A stretch of 64,000 nucleotides of DNA from an uncultured Christensenellaceae bacterium (GCA_910588015.1 CAJUOK010000008.1:3957-67956), one strand, 5' to 3'. Positions 15,998 to 24,426 are shown, counted from the stretch's first letter. The notes: generated by a model not told the origin, from the letters alone. A program made the numbers and translations.

Positions 15998-16540
15998 ATG
16001 GCAAAATACGTATGCACGGTGTGCGGTTACGTTCACGAGGGAGACAGCGCTCCCGACAAATGCCCGCAATGCAAAGCAAGCGGCGAAAAATTTAAGAAAT
16101 CCGAGGGTGAGTTGTCTTGGGCTTGCGAACATATCGTTGGCAGCGCAAAGGCTTATGACAAAGAAGTAGTCAGAGGTTTGATTGACAACTTCAACGGCGA
16201 GTGCGCGGAAGTTGGTATGTACTTGGCAATGTCAAGACAGGCTGACAGAGAGGGCTATCCAGACGTTGCGGAAGCTTTTAAGAGATATGCTTTTGAAGAA
16301 GCAGAACACGCTTCCAAGTTTGCAGAACTTCTCGGAGACGTATTGACTAACAGCACGGCTAAAAACGTTAAGATGCGTATGGAAGCGGAAAACGGAGCTT
16401 GCGCAGGCAAGTTGGAGCTTGCTAAACTCGCAAAACAACTCGGCTACGACGACGTGCACGACACTGTTCACGAAATGGCTAAGGACGAGGCTAGACACGG
16501 CTGCGGTTTCAAGGGCTTGTACGACAAGTATTTCAAATAA
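15998..16540 (+). CDS. rbr: Reverse-type rubrerythrin
   Basis: Non-haem di-iron peroxidase that reduces hydrogen peroxide in anaerobes. The rubredoxin domain is N-terminal (Cys6, Cys9, Cys22, Cys25 in 'CTVCGYVHEG' and 'CPQCKA'), followed by the ferritin-like di-iron domain with Glu-rich helices ('ECAEVGMYLAMSRQADREG', 'EEAEHASKFAELL', 'DEARHGCGFKGLY'). This domain order is the reverse of classical rubrerythrin and matches the abundant Clostridium reverse rubrerythrins. 180 residues is the normal length. A strong GGAGGT site precedes the ATG. It lies 60 bp after perR and is probably in its regulon. Confidence 0.95.
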   Translation: MAKYVCTVCGYVHEGDSAPDKCPQCKASGEKFKKSEGELSWACEHIVGSAKAYDKEVVRGLIDNFNGECAEVGMYLAMSRQADREGYPDVAEAFKRYAFEEAEHASKFAELLGDVLTNSTAKNVKMRMEAENGACAGKLELAKLAKQLGYDDVHDTVHEMAKDEARHGCGFKGLYDKYFK

Positions 16541-16692
16541 GGCGAGCGCGTATAGTGACACTCTTTTTGCCCTAACAACTAGGACGCCATCGAGGTCACA
16601 TACGTCAAGTATGCTCACCGCTCGGTTGCCGTTGCACGGACAAAAATAGCAGCACTCTTCGCTCTCGCACCCGACAAATAGATTATATATAT

Positions 16693-16719
16693 GTCACCTC
16701 GACCGTAGTGGAGAGGTCT
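16693..16719 (+). repeat. Dispersed palindromic repeat, single arm (copy C)
   Basis: GTCACCTCGACCGTAGTGGA and the following GAGGTCT match the arm of the dispersed family seen at 15.0, 15.3, 20.1 and 37.2 kb. Confidence 0.6.
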
Positions 16720-16733
16720 AAACCTATAAAAAC

Positions 16734-16770
16734 AAAAAGGTCGTGGGTAAATTTCACGTCCTTTTTGTTT
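16734..16770 (+). terminator. Terminator-like hairpin
   Basis: AAAAGGTCGTG pairs with CACGTCCTTTT (one mismatch) and is followed by T-rich sequence. It lies ~190 bp after rubrerythrin, with no gene in between. Confidence 0.6.
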
Positions 16771-16785
16771 TAATAAGTGTAAAAA

Positions 16786-16882
16786 AAGTGGAAAGATTAC
16801 ATTTAGCACTAGTCAAATATTACCTAAAGTGGAAATTGAAAAAGTGGAAAGTTTTTGATATATTGCCTAATTATTTGACTAG
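16786..16882. repeat. Inverted repeat with three AAGTGGAAA copies
   Basis: CTAGTCAAATA (16809-16819) and TATTTGACTAG (16872-16882) are perfect inverted arms 52 bp apart. AAGTGGAAA occurs three times in and beside the structure (16786, 16827, 16842). No gene is in the 560-base stretch between rubrerythrin and 17106. Purpose unknown; an operator array or a remnant of a small mobile repeat are both possible. Confidence 0.5.
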
Positions 16883-17105
16883 GCGGCGCGCGATTTAAAG
16901 TAATTATCATTTGCGTTTTCCTAATTATATTAACAGTTATTAATTATGGTTATTTTTGCAAAGATATTGATTTTTGTCAAGATATATGGTACTATAAAAA
17001 TAATAACTGCAAACATATATATTTGTAAATGTTTTTTCCATAGAAAATTTAAAGTATAAAATTATGATGCTTTAATAAATTAATATGATTTTTGGGGGTA
17101 TTAAA

Positions 17106-17426
17106 ATGTTTGAAAAAAATGACAGAGTGTTACTTGTGGCAAGAATTATTATTTCGTTTGCTATCTTTATTTTTGCCGTTGCGTCGCTTGTGTTGGGAAT
17201 TGTTCTTTCTGTAGTAATGGAAAGCGGAGCGCTATTTTTAGTGGCATTTGCGGGGTGGTTTATATGTTTGCTTATGTGGGTATTTTCTAAACTTCTTTTG
17301 TCCTATTTTTGCGATATCAAGTTGATTCGAAATAAACTCTATGGAGAAAGTAACGAAAAATTGAAAGTATTTTTAAAGTCAGCGGACGAAAACAGCGATA
17401 ATTCCGATTCGCAAAATAAACAATAA
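17106..17426 (+). CDS. Small two-segment membrane protein of unknown function
   Basis: 106 residues with two hydrophobic segments (about 10-35 and 42-66: 'IIISFAIFIFAVASLVLGIV' and 'GALFLVAFAGWFICLLMWVF'), then a cytoplasmic tail ending in an acidic, Ser/Asn-rich stretch. I chose ATG 17106, preceded by GGGGG seven bases upstream; an in-frame ATG at 17085 has nothing before it. Not recognised as a named family. It stands alone between gene-free stretches. Confidence 0.7.
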   Translation: MFEKNDRVLLVARIIISFAIFIFAVASLVLGIVLSVVMESGALFLVAFAGWFICLLMWVFSKLLLSYFCDIKLIRNKLYGESNEKLKVFLKSADENSDNSDSQNKQ

Positions 17427-17595
17427 AATTCAAGCAGAATTATTGTTTGAAAGTTTGAGTAAAAATAAAGTAGAATTCAAGACCGATATTATCGACGATT
17501 TATTATTTTATTATGATAAAGGATACTGTAGAATTTAAGACAGCGCAAATTGCGTTTTTAGTTATTTAATTATTTACGTATTGTTTGCGATAAAA

Positions 17596-17614
17596 TTATG
17601 TAGATTCTACATAA
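17596..17614. promoter_or_regulatory. Perfect 19-bp palindrome, possible operator
   Basis: TTATGTAGATTCTACATAA is a perfect palindrome with a one-base centre, 180 bp before the cation exchanger gene. A near copy (17 of 19 bases) is at 57521-57539. The rest of the 17427-17793 interval shows no gene. Confidence 0.45.
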
Positions 17615-17793
17615 ATAATTTAATTTCAACATAGTTTGTGTAAAATATGCAAAATAATTACGAATAAATAAAATCGCCTGCACAGTATAATAAATATGAT
17701 AATATATTAGGCAGGCAGTCGTTTGATTTGACGTCGCTCAACTCTTATCTTTATGCGATAGAGTATGGCAGTTGAATATGCTTGGAGGTATTT

Positions 17794-18849
17794 ATGAATT
17801 TAAACCTTTTGACAATTTCGGCAAGTATGGATTTTTGGGGTATAGCCGCGCAGGCGTCGCTTTTGATAGTGGGATTCGTTATGCTAATAAAAGGCGCGGA
17901 TTGGTTCGTGGACGGAGCGTCTATGATTGCCCGAAAATTCGGCATTCCGCAAATCGTCATAGGTCTTACAATAGTTGCATTCGGCACCAGCGCGCCCGAG
18001 GCGGCAATAAGTATTACGTCGGCGGTCAAAGGCAGCGCTGGACTTGCGATAGGCAATATACTTGGCTCTAATATAATGAATATATTCCTAATACTTGGAC
18101 TGTGCGCTTTGTTCACTCCGCTTGCCGTGCAGAAAAATACGCTTTATATCGAAATACCTTTTGTGATAGTCATTTCATCTGCGCTTATGGTAATGGGAGT
18201 CGTCGGGAAACAACTTGGATGGATTGACGGTTTGATACTGTGGCTTTTGTTTATAATATTTTTTGTTTATCTTATTATACTCTCTAAAAAGGGTAAAGGC
18301 GCAATGCAGGAACTTGAAGAAAACAATTCAGATACCCAAGACAGCCAAGAAAATAAGAACGAAAAGAAGAGCGTAGCAATAGCCAAAATGCTAGGCAAGC
18401 TTGCCGTCGGCATAGCCTTGGTAATTCTCGGTTCGCAAGCCGTTGTCAACGGAGCAAAGACAATAGCGTCGGGATTCGGTATGTCGGAAAGCCTTATAGG
18501 CTTGACGATAGTTGCGTTCGGCACTTCGCTGCCCGAATTGGTTACTTCTATGTCTGCGGCAAAGAAGGGCGAGGCCGACTTGGCGATAGGCAATATCGTG
18601 GGTAGCAACATATTCAACATATTGTTCGTGCTCGGCACGTCGTCGCTTATTTCTTCCATTGCCTTCGATACGGATTGGGTAAGCGGATTTATGATAGACA
18701 ATATTGTCGCTATAGCGGCTGCCGCTGTATTATTCCTTTGTATATTCCTTACCAAGGACAAAAAGCTCAAAAGAATCGGCGGTATAACTATGCTTGCGCT
18801 TTATGCCGGTTATTTCGGTTGGATAGTGGCAAAAGATTTTATTTGGTAG
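17794..18849 (+). CDS. Sodium/calcium exchanger family antiporter (CaCA, YrbG-like)
   Basis: Integral membrane cation antiporter of 351 residues, built from two inverted halves. Each half carries the family's alpha repeat: 'GLTIVAFGTSAPEAAISI' with 'GNILGSNIMNIF' in the first, and 'GLTIVAFGTSLPELVTSM' with 'GNIVGSNIFNILFVLG' in the second; the Glu in each GTSxPE is an ion-binding residue. A hydrophilic central loop (~160-190) separates the halves, as usual. I chose ATG 17794, five bases after GGAGG; a TTG at 17782 overlaps that site. Likely exports Ca2+ or a similar cation in exchange for Na+ or H+. No partner gene adjoins. Confidence 0.93.
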   Translation: MNLNLLTISASMDFWGIAAQASLLIVGFVMLIKGADWFVDGASMIARKFGIPQIVIGLTIVAFGTSAPEAAISITSAVKGSAGLAIGNILGSNIMNIFLILGLCALFTPLAVQKNTLYIEIPFVIVISSALMVMGVVGKQLGWIDGLILWLLFIIFFVYLIILSKKGKGAMQELEENNSDTQDSQENKNEKKSVAIAKMLGKLAVGIALVILGSQAVVNGAKTIASGFGMSESLIGLTIVAFGTSLPELVTSMSAAKKGEADLAIGNIVGSNIFNILFVLGTSSLISSIAFDTDWVSGFMIDNIVAIAAAAVLFLCIFLTKDKKLKRIGGITMLALYAGYFGWIVAKDFIW

Positions 18850-19049
18850 ACGATAAATATCAAATGAGACTGCGATTTTTTTGATAAAGTCGTATTTTGA
18901 CGGCGTAACAAAAGAGGACGGTATTATAAATTTCGTTTTTGAAATGCCATATTGGCGATAAGCGTATAAAGCATTGATTGTTCTTTTTGCTTAAATTACG
19001 GCTATAACAAAATTTTTTACAAAAAGTACAAAAAACTTTAGAAAATGAT

Positions 19050-19078
19050 TTGACATTTAATTGGTTTTTTATTAAAAT
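19050..19078 (+). promoter_or_regulatory. rplM-rpsI promoter
   Basis: TTGACA (19050-19055), 17-bp spacer, TAAAAT (19073-19078). The rest of 18850-19049 holds no gene. Confidence 0.75.
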
Positions 19079-19084
19079 TGATTG

Positions 19085-19167
19085 GTAAAGAAGTTATGTT
19101 GAAGAACTAGCCCCTCTGATACGTGACAACCAAAACAATTAACAGACTACAATGGAGGGTTTTATCC
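19085..19167 (+). ncRNA. Possible L13 leader (autoregulatory 5' UTR)
   Basis: The 5' UTR of rplM is about 80 nt and ends in the ribosome binding site TGGAGGG. In Firmicutes this position often carries the structured L13 leader bound by the ribosomal protein. I see the position and length but did not verify the fold. Confidence 0.35.
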
Positions 19168-19599
19168 GTGAATAAGACATATATGGCAAAGCCTGAGGAT
19201 GTCCAAGAAAAGTGGTACGTCGTTGATGCGACCGATATGATACTCGGTAGACTTGCAAGCAACGTCGCAAACGTTCTCAGAGGAAAAAATAAGCCTATTT
19301 ATACGCCTAACGTAGATTGCGGTGACCACGTTATCATCGTCAACTGCGCAAATGTAAGATTGACCGGTAAAAAATTGGAGAACAAGGTGCATATTCACCA
19401 CTCCGGATATATCGGCGGTCTCAAAGAGATTCAATATAAGAAGTTGATGGCAGAAAAGCCGGAAAGAGCAGTTATGCTTGCAATCAAGGGAATGCTCCCT
19501 AAAAATTCGCTTGGCAGAAAGCAACTCACAAAAGTGCGTTGTTTTGCAGGTCCGGAGCACAACCACGAGGCTCAAAAGCCCGAAAAATTGGAATTTTAA
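19168..19599 (+). CDS. rplM: 50S ribosomal protein L13
   Basis: Structural protein of the large ribosomal subunit, 143 residues, the usual length. Family signatures include 'WYVVDATDMILGRLASNVA', 'HHSGYIGGLKEI', 'IKGMLPKNSLGRKQL' and the terminal 'YTPNVDCGDHVIIVN' type core. The start is the GTG at 19168, preceded by TGGAGGG and giving the L13-like N-terminus 'NKTYMAKPEDVQEKWY'; an upstream in-frame extension has no support. rpsI follows after 17 bp, the conserved bacterial pair. Confidence 0.97.
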   Translation: MNKTYMAKPEDVQEKWYVVDATDMILGRLASNVANVLRGKNKPIYTPNVDCGDHVIIVNCANVRLTGKKLENKVHIHHSGYIGGLKEIQYKKLMAEKPERAVMLAIKGMLPKNSLGRKQLTKVRCFAGPEHNHEAQKPEKLEF

Positions 19600-19616
19600 G
19601 TGAGGAGTGAGTAGAA

Positions 19617-20030
19617 ATGGCTACGAAGAAGACTAAGAAAAAGGTTCAATTTTGGGGAACCGGAAGAAGAAAGAAAGCTATTGCAAGAGTCAGACTTATT
19701 CCTGACGGCAGCGGCGCTATCACTATCAACAAGAGAAGCCTCGACGAATATTTCGGTCTTGACACACTCAAGCTTATTGTTCGTCAACCTCTTGAATTGA
19801 CGGGAAATACAGCAAAATACGACATTATCGTCAACGTTTACGGCGGCGGATTTACAGGTCAAGCAGGAGCTATCAGACACGGCATTTCGAGAGCTTTGGT
19901 TCTTGCAGACGAGGAGACGAAGTCGGCGCTCAAAAAAGCAGGTTTCTTGACAAGAGACCCCAGAGCAAAAGAAAGAAAGAAATACGGTCTCAAAAAGGCA
20001 AGAAGAGCTCCGCAATTCTCCAAGAGATAA
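19617..20030 (+). CDS. rpsI: 30S ribosomal protein S9
   Basis: Small-subunit protein (137 residues) whose C-terminal tail reaches the P-site tRNA. The canonical ending 'RRAPQFSKR' is present, with 'FWGTGRRKKAIARVRL' near the N-terminus, 'GGGFTGQAGAIRHGISRAL' in the centre and 'DPRAKERKKYGLKKAR' before the tail. GAGGAG precedes the ATG. Co-transcribed with rplM and closed by a strong terminator. Confidence 0.98.
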   Translation: MATKKTKKKVQFWGTGRRKKAIARVRLIPDGSGAITINKRSLDEYFGLDTLKLIVRQPLELTGNTAKYDIIVNVYGGGFTGQAGAIRHGISRALVLADEETKSALKKAGFLTRDPRAKERKKYGLKKARRAPQFSKR

Positions 20031-20052
20031 TCGTTTATCTACAGACTATTTC

Positions 20053-20080
20053 AAAGCCCCGAATATTCGGGGCTTTTTTC
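20053..20080 (+). terminator. Terminator of rplM-rpsI
   Basis: AAAGCCCCGAA/TTCGGGGCTTT forms an 11-bp perfect stem followed by T residues. Confidence 0.92.
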
Positions 20081-20136
20081 TGTCAAAAACAATGTATGTA
20101 TTGATACTCCAGTGTAATCTCAAGCGCGGCTCTTCT

Positions 20137-20232
20137 GTCACCTTGAGCATTATTTCTCTTTCATTTCGAGCTTGTCGAAAAATCTATTCTGATTGAGATA
20201 TTTCGACTTCACTTCGTTCCGCTCGATATGAC
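20137..20232. repeat. Dispersed palindromic repeat, copy D
   Basis: Contains CATTTCGAGCTTGTCGAAAA facing an inverted GATATTTCGACTTCACTTCG arm and ending in CTCGATATGAC. Same family as the copies at 15.0, 15.3, 16.7 and 37.2 kb. It lies between two convergent genes. Confidence 0.65.
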
Positions 20233-20238
20233 AATAGA

Positions 20239-20697
20239 TTAAAGTGTTGATTTTTGCATTTCGTAATTTGTCAATATCAGTCCGAGTCTTTTGACTTGGT
20301 TTTCTCTGACAACGGTATATCCCCGTTTTTCAAAAAAGGGTTTCGCGGTAATCGACGCATAAGTTTTGACAACGCGGCGACCTTTTTCCAGTTGATTGCA
20401 TAGAGCTGTTGCGACGCCTTGTCTTAAAAAGTCTTTGCCAACGTATAACATATCCAAACAGTTTGATTCGTCAATGCTTCCGAATCCTATTATGTCTTCT
20501 CCTATTTCGGCGACTAAAGTAAATTGATTGAGGAAAGCGTCGTTTTTACTTAGAAGTTGGGACCTGTTTTTTGCCCAAGCAAAAAGTTGGGCTTGCATAT
20601 AATCTTTTGCATTTACGGAGTGTACGGTTTCATAAAACAAATTTGATATGGATACGCAATCTTTTTCCTTGTATTGTCTGATATTAAAATTCAACAT
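20239..20697 (-). CDS. GNAT family N-acetyltransferase, YafP-like
   Basis: Predicted acetyl-CoA-dependent N-acetyltransferase of 152 residues. The acetyl-CoA loop is seen as 'FLRQGVATALCNQLE'; 'CLDMLYVGKDFLRQG' and 'ASITAKPFFEKRGYTVVR' closely resemble Escherichia coli YafP, whose relatives act in toxin or stress resistance. The acetyl acceptor is unknown. No Shine-Dalgarno site precedes the ATG; instead a promoter places the -10 box six bases upstream, so a leaderless mRNA is expected. Confidence 0.85.
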   Translation of the reverse strand: MLNFNIRQYKEKDCVSISNLFYETVHSVNAKDYMQAQLFAWAKNRSQLLSKNDAFLNQFTLVAEIGEDIIGFGSIDESNCLDMLYVGKDFLRQGVATALCNQLEKGRRVVKTYASITAKPFFEKRGYTVVRENQVKRLGLILTNYEMQKSTL

Positions 20698-20703
20698 ATC
20701 ACA

Positions 20704-20732
20704 ATTATATCAACCCTTATTAAAAAAATCAA
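20704..20732 (-). promoter_or_regulatory. Leaderless promoter of the GNAT gene
   Basis: On the minus strand: TTGATT (20732-20727), 17 bp, TATAAT (20709-20704), then six bases to the ATG. The predicted start of transcription coincides with the A of the ATG. Confidence 0.75.
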
Positions 20733-21121
20733 TAATAGGGTAGTCGGAAGCAACGCTAAATTTCGCCGTCTCAATCAGTCGATAAAATATTATGACGCGC
20801 AAAGCGCAAAAGCGGGGTAGAGTAACGGGCGGCGAACGGCGTAATTGTGATTTAGATTATACGACTTTCAATCATAAATCGGCGGTAAACTTTAAAGCTA
20901 CAATCGCAGTTGTTTGAGCTAAATTGTTCAAATTAACATATTTGCATATAAAATTATGTATATATTCAAATATGTTCATATGTACATATGGCAATATAAA
21001 AGATTTTGCAGATGAGCATACTTGAGCCTTTGCATACGTTTGAGACTTGTCGAAATATTTTTGTTGTATGCCCTGCGCTCTGATATTAAATTTATAAATT
21101 TAATCTGATAATATACTTTGC
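20733..21121. other. Gene-free A+T-rich region
   Basis: No open frame with a ribosome binding site. Around 20935-20995 there is a cluster of short direct and inverted TATGTA/CATATG-type motifs; I could not assign a role. Confidence 0.5.
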
Positions 21122-21150
21122 TTGCTTTTGGCAAAGCTATATGATAAAAT
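21122..21150 (+). promoter_or_regulatory. proS promoter
   Basis: TTGCTT (21122-21127), 17-bp spacer, TAAAAT (21145-21150), 32 bp before the proS ATG. Confidence 0.55.
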
Positions 21151-21182
21151 GACTATAAATTTATTGTTGCAGAGGTAATGAT

Positions 21183-22904
21183 ATGTTGTTGAGCAAGTTG
21201 GTGTGCGAGCGTACTAAAGAAGCTCCGCAAGACGCGAAAATCAAGAGCCATATTCTTTTGTCCAGAGCGGGATTTATAAAACAAGTGGCAAACGGTATAT
21301 ATACTATGACTATGCCCTGTCAGAAGATGAGCCGCAAAATACAGGAGATAATTCGTCAAGAGATGGACGCATTGGACGGACAGGAAGTTTTATTTCCTGT
21401 TGTTATGCCGCGTGAAATATGGGACCAATCTGGCAGATATACTTCAATAGGCAGTGAAATGGTGCGTTTTAAGGACAGAGCCGATAGAGATATGCTTTTG
21501 GGTATGACTCACGAAGAAGCCGCTGTGCATCTTGCCAACCATATTGTCAGCAGTTACAACCAACTTCCGATGATGATATATCAATTGCAGACCAAATTCC
21601 GCGACGAGGCAAGGTCAAGAGGCGGACTTATCAGAGTTCGCGAATTCACAATGAAGGACGCTTATTCTTTCCATTCTACAAAAGAAGACCTCGAAAAGTA
21701 TTATGACAGAATGTTTGACGCTTATTATCGCATTTTCAGAAGAATAGGACTCAAGAGATTTATAGATATAAAGTCCGATAGCGGTATGATGGGCGGCAGC
21801 ATAGCGCACGAATTTATGCTTTTGACGGAAGTAGGCGAAGATAGCATTGTACTTTGCAACGGCTGCGATTACAGAGCCAATATGGAAGTTGCCGACGGAA
21901 TCATATCGACTCCCGCAAGCGAGGAAAAACCTCTGGAGCTTGTGTTTACCGGCGAAGATAAGACGATAGAAGAAGTTTCGGCAAGACTCAACGTATCTCC
22001 CGAGCTTACTTGCAAAGCCGTCGTATTTGCCGTAAAAGGCAGTTCAGACGAGCTTGTTATAGCTTTTGTAAGAGGCGACCTCGAAGTCAATGAAGCAAAA
22101 CTCAAAAAGGTTTTGCTCAAAGACATAGTGCCTTATGACGGAGGCGCGAGCGAAGTTTTGGCTTGCGGTAATTTGGGACCGGTGGGACTTGACAAGAGCA
22201 TAATCACTGTGTTTGACAAGTCGCTCGAGAACATTTCGTCTTTGGTCATAGGCGCAAACAAGGCGGAGTATCATTACACGGGATTCAATTTTAAAAGAGA
22301 TTTGCCAAGCGCAAAATTCGATAATATAGCCAAGACGAGAAGCGGAGACAGATGTCCTGTCTGCGGCGGAGAACTTAAGGTAGAAAACGGTATCGAGATA
22401 GGCAATATTTTCCAACTTGGCACCAAATACACCAAGTCTATGGATATGACCGTGCACGGCGCGGACGGCGTTGAATTCAATCCGATAATGGGTTGTTACG
22501 GAATAGGAGTCGGCAGAGCCATAGCGTCGATTGCGCAGGAATCAAGCGACGAAAAGGGGCTTATTTTGCCAATGAGCGTTGCGCCTTGGCAAGTGCATAT
22601 GTGTCCTTTGAGACTTGACGACGAAAATGTAAACGCAAAGGCTTACAAGCTTTATGACGAGCTTGTCAAAGCGGGAATCGACGTGCTTTTTGACGACAGA
22701 AGCGTTGCCGCGGGAGTTAAATTCAACGACGCCGACCTTATGGGTATGCCTATAAGAGTGGTAGTGTCGCCCAAGAGTTTGGCAACACAAGAAGTAGAGA
22801 TAACGGTGAGAGAGACAAAAGAAAGTCAAAAAGTCAGCTATCAAGATGCTATCGGAGTAATAGAGAATATCATAAAAGAACAGATGTCGCGTCTAAAAGG
22901 TTAA
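21183..22904 (+). CDS. proS: Proline--tRNA ligase
   Basis: Class II aminoacyl-tRNA synthetase that charges tRNA-Pro. At 573 residues it is the long bacterial form with an inserted editing domain. Class II motifs are visible: 'VLFPVVMPREIW' (motif 1 region), 'TKFRDEARSRGGLIRVREF' (motif 2) and 'MGCYGIGVGRAIASI' (motif 3). The insertion domain spans roughly 225-390 and should hydrolyse mischarged Ala-tRNA-Pro. The C-terminal anticodon-binding domain follows ('VLFDDRSVAAGVKFNDADLM'). An AGAGGT ribosome binding site lies before the ATG. Confidence 0.97.
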   Translation: MLLSKLVCERTKEAPQDAKIKSHILLSRAGFIKQVANGIYTMTMPCQKMSRKIQEIIRQEMDALDGQEVLFPVVMPREIWDQSGRYTSIGSEMVRFKDRADRDMLLGMTHEEAAVHLANHIVSSYNQLPMMIYQLQTKFRDEARSRGGLIRVREFTMKDAYSFHSTKEDLEKYYDRMFDAYYRIFRRIGLKRFIDIKSDSGMMGGSIAHEFMLLTEVGEDSIVLCNGCDYRANMEVADGIISTPASEEKPLELVFTGEDKTIEEVSARLNVSPELTCKAVVFAVKGSSDELVIAFVRGDLEVNEAKLKKVLLKDIVPYDGGASEVLACGNLGPVGLDKSIITVFDKSLENISSLVIGANKAEYHYTGFNFKRDLPSAKFDNIAKTRSGDRCPVCGGELKVENGIEIGNIFQLGTKYTKSMDMTVHGADGVEFNPIMGCYGIGVGRAIASIAQESSDEKGLILPMSVAPWQVHMCPLRLDDENVNAKAYKLYDELVKAGIDVLFDDRSVAAGVKFNDADLMGMPIRVVVSPKSLATQEVEITVRETKESQKVSYQDAIGVIENIIKEQMSRLKG

Positions 22905-22916
22905 TAAAAAACAATC

Positions 22917-22953
22917 AAACAAAGCTCTTGCAACTGCAGGAGCTTTGTTTTTA
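22917..22953 (+). terminator. Terminator of proS
   Basis: AAACAAAGCTC/GAGCTTTGTTT, an 11-bp perfect stem followed by T; the tail overlaps the stop codon of the converging minus-strand gene. Confidence 0.88.
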
Positions 22954-23274
22954 CAGATAAGAAATTCCGAGGAAAGTCATTGCGAGATAACATATCAATG
23001 CAAGCAGCACCAACATAACGTAAATTGCCAAGCCGCAAAGAGAATATCTAAAACACAGCTTTCCCAAAATTGGATGTCGCTTTTTTATAATAGAACCGAC
23101 CAATGCGCCTATAGGCGGTAAGATTACGGAAATTGCAATTAAAAATCTAACAAGCAAAGCGCTGTGTTTATCATAGCGGTTATTGTCGGAGAATACTCTC
23201 AAATGTTCGCCGCAAGTCGGACACAACACCATATCTTCATCAATTTGCGAGTTGCATTTAGGGCAGGTTTTCAT
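22951..23274 (-). CDS. Zinc-ribbon membrane protein
   Basis: 107 residues. The N-terminus is a zinc ribbon, 'CPKCNSQIDEDMVLCPTCG', with four Cys, followed by two hydrophobic segments (about 41-62 and 78-104). Zinc-ribbon proteins with a short membrane tail are common in Firmicutes and have no defined role. No Shine-Dalgarno site precedes the ATG; a promoter with its -10 box six bases upstream suggests a leaderless mRNA. Its promoter is back to back with that of the ACT-domain gene. Confidence 0.8.
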   Translation of the reverse strand: MKTCPKCNSQIDEDMVLCPTCGEHLRVFSDNNRYDKHSALLVRFLIAISVILPPIGALVGSIIKKRHPILGKLCFRYSLCGLAIYVMLVLLALICYLAMTFLGISYL

Positions 23275-23280
23275 ATCTAT

Positions 23281-23309
23281 ATTTTAACACTGCGCTTAAC
23301 AATAGTCAA
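23281..23309 (-). promoter_or_regulatory. Leaderless promoter of the zinc-ribbon gene
   Basis: Minus strand: TTGACT (23309-23304), 17 bp, TAAAAT (23286-23281), six bases, ATG. Confidence 0.8.
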
Positions 23310-23331
23310 ACGAATATTTTTTCTTTGCTAC

Positions 23332-23360
23332 TTGACCTAAAAAGCATTGCGTGCTAAACT
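23332..23360 (+). promoter_or_regulatory. Leaderless promoter of the ACT-domain gene
   Basis: TTGACC (23332-23337), 17 bp, TAAACT (23355-23360), six bases, ATG at 23367. No Shine-Dalgarno site fits in the remaining space. Confidence 0.65.
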
Positions 23361-23366
23361 GGATTT

Positions 23367-23732
23367 ATGAAAATCGAGCTGTTAGACAAAGAATTTTGCG
23401 TATGCAAATTAAATAATATAAAAGACGCGGACATCGCCGCAGAGTTTGTATTTTTCGCAAAGACCGACAGCGAACTTTCGTTGGTATGTTTGCAGGAGAA
23501 CGCGCCTAAAAACGCGGCGGCAAACGACAGCGGTTGGAAGGCGTTGCGCATAGTCGGGCAGTTGGACTTTTCGTTAATAGGCGTTTTGTCGAAGTTGAGC
23601 GGTATTCTTGCGGAAAAACAAATTCCGGTTTTTGTAGTTTCCACTTATGACACCGATTATATTTTAATCAAAGAGAATTATATCGATAAAGCAATTGCCG
23701 CTCTAAAAGAGCGAGGATATGAATTCCAATAA
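23367..23732 (+). CDS. ACT domain-containing protein (ACT_7/CASTOR-like)
   Basis: Small cytoplasmic protein of 121 residues with a C-terminal ACT-type ligand-binding domain: 'GWKALRIVGQLDFSLIGVLSKLSGILAEKQIPVFVVSTYDTDYILIK' in overlapping pieces is the family hallmark. ACT domains bind amino acids to regulate metabolism, but this stand-alone class has no defined target. The gene is monocistronic and appears to be translated from a leaderless mRNA. It is divergent from the zinc-ribbon gene, with 92 bp holding both promoters. Confidence 0.87.
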   Translation: MKIELLDKEFCVCKLNNIKDADIAAEFVFFAKTDSELSLVCLQENAPKNAAANDSGWKALRIVGQLDFSLIGVLSKLSGILAEKQIPVFVVSTYDTDYILIKENYIDKAIAALKERGYEFQ

Positions 23733-23831
23733 TCAGCATAAAAATATTTTTACATAATCTATTGCTTTGCCGCGCAATTTAATTTATAATTAGATTATTA
23801 TTTAAGGCAACTTATTGCCGCAGGGGAAATT

Positions 23832-24374
23832 ATGGATGATAAAAAGAAGAAGATAATCAAGCAAAGCGTGATGATAGCTGTCGCGGCTATATTTATAATA
23901 TTGGGTATTTTATCTATAGTTCAAGCAACGGGAAGCAATGCGGGACTTGGTTATATCAGCGCTATACCAAATATCATTTTGAGATACGCGGTTGTAATAG
24001 TGACAAATGCAATAGGCATAATGCTTATGTCTGCGGCGGCAGGCACTTTTAACGGAAAAGTCAAGACGGTGTTTGCTATCGCCGTCTGTGTATACAGCAC
24101 TATTATGACGGTACCGCTATTTTTGGCGTTCGTGCTTATGTTTCCTGTGGGAGCAGGTTCGACGTTGCCTGAATTTTTGGATTCGATGGTGAGAGAGATA
24201 GTAATAGCGTTCCAAAACCTTGTGGGCAACAACGGTTGGCAGTATGTTATATACACGCTTGGCGTAATTATGGGCGCGGTATTTTTGGCAGTGCCGATAC
24301 TGTCGACATATTGCACGGTCAAGGATATAGATTTATTTAAAGTCATTAAGGAAAAGCTGCAAAAGGCTGACTAG
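23832..24374 (+). CDS. Four-segment membrane protein of unknown function
   Basis: 180 residues with a Lys-rich N-terminus and four predicted membrane segments (about 11-31, 49-70, 77-104 and 137-160). The region around 105-130 is more polar and probably faces outside. I recognise no family. A GGGGAAATT-type ribosome binding site precedes the ATG, and a terminator follows, so it is a single-gene unit. Confidence 0.75.
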   Translation: MDDKKKKIIKQSVMIAVAAIFIILGILSIVQATGSNAGLGYISAIPNIILRYAVVIVTNAIGIMLMSAAAGTFNGKVKTVFAIAVCVYSTIMTVPLFLAFVLMFPVGAGSTLPEFLDSMVREIVIAFQNLVGNNGWQYVIYTLGVIMGAVFLAVPILSTYCTVKDIDLFKVIKEKLQKAD

Positions 24375-24398
24375 AATAATAATATGCGATAATGCAGA

Positions 24399-24426
24399 AG
24401 AGCGAGCAAAATCTCGCTTTTTTTTA
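24399..24426 (+). terminator. Terminator
   Basis: AGCGAG/CTCGCT stem with a run of eight or more T after it. Confidence 0.85.
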
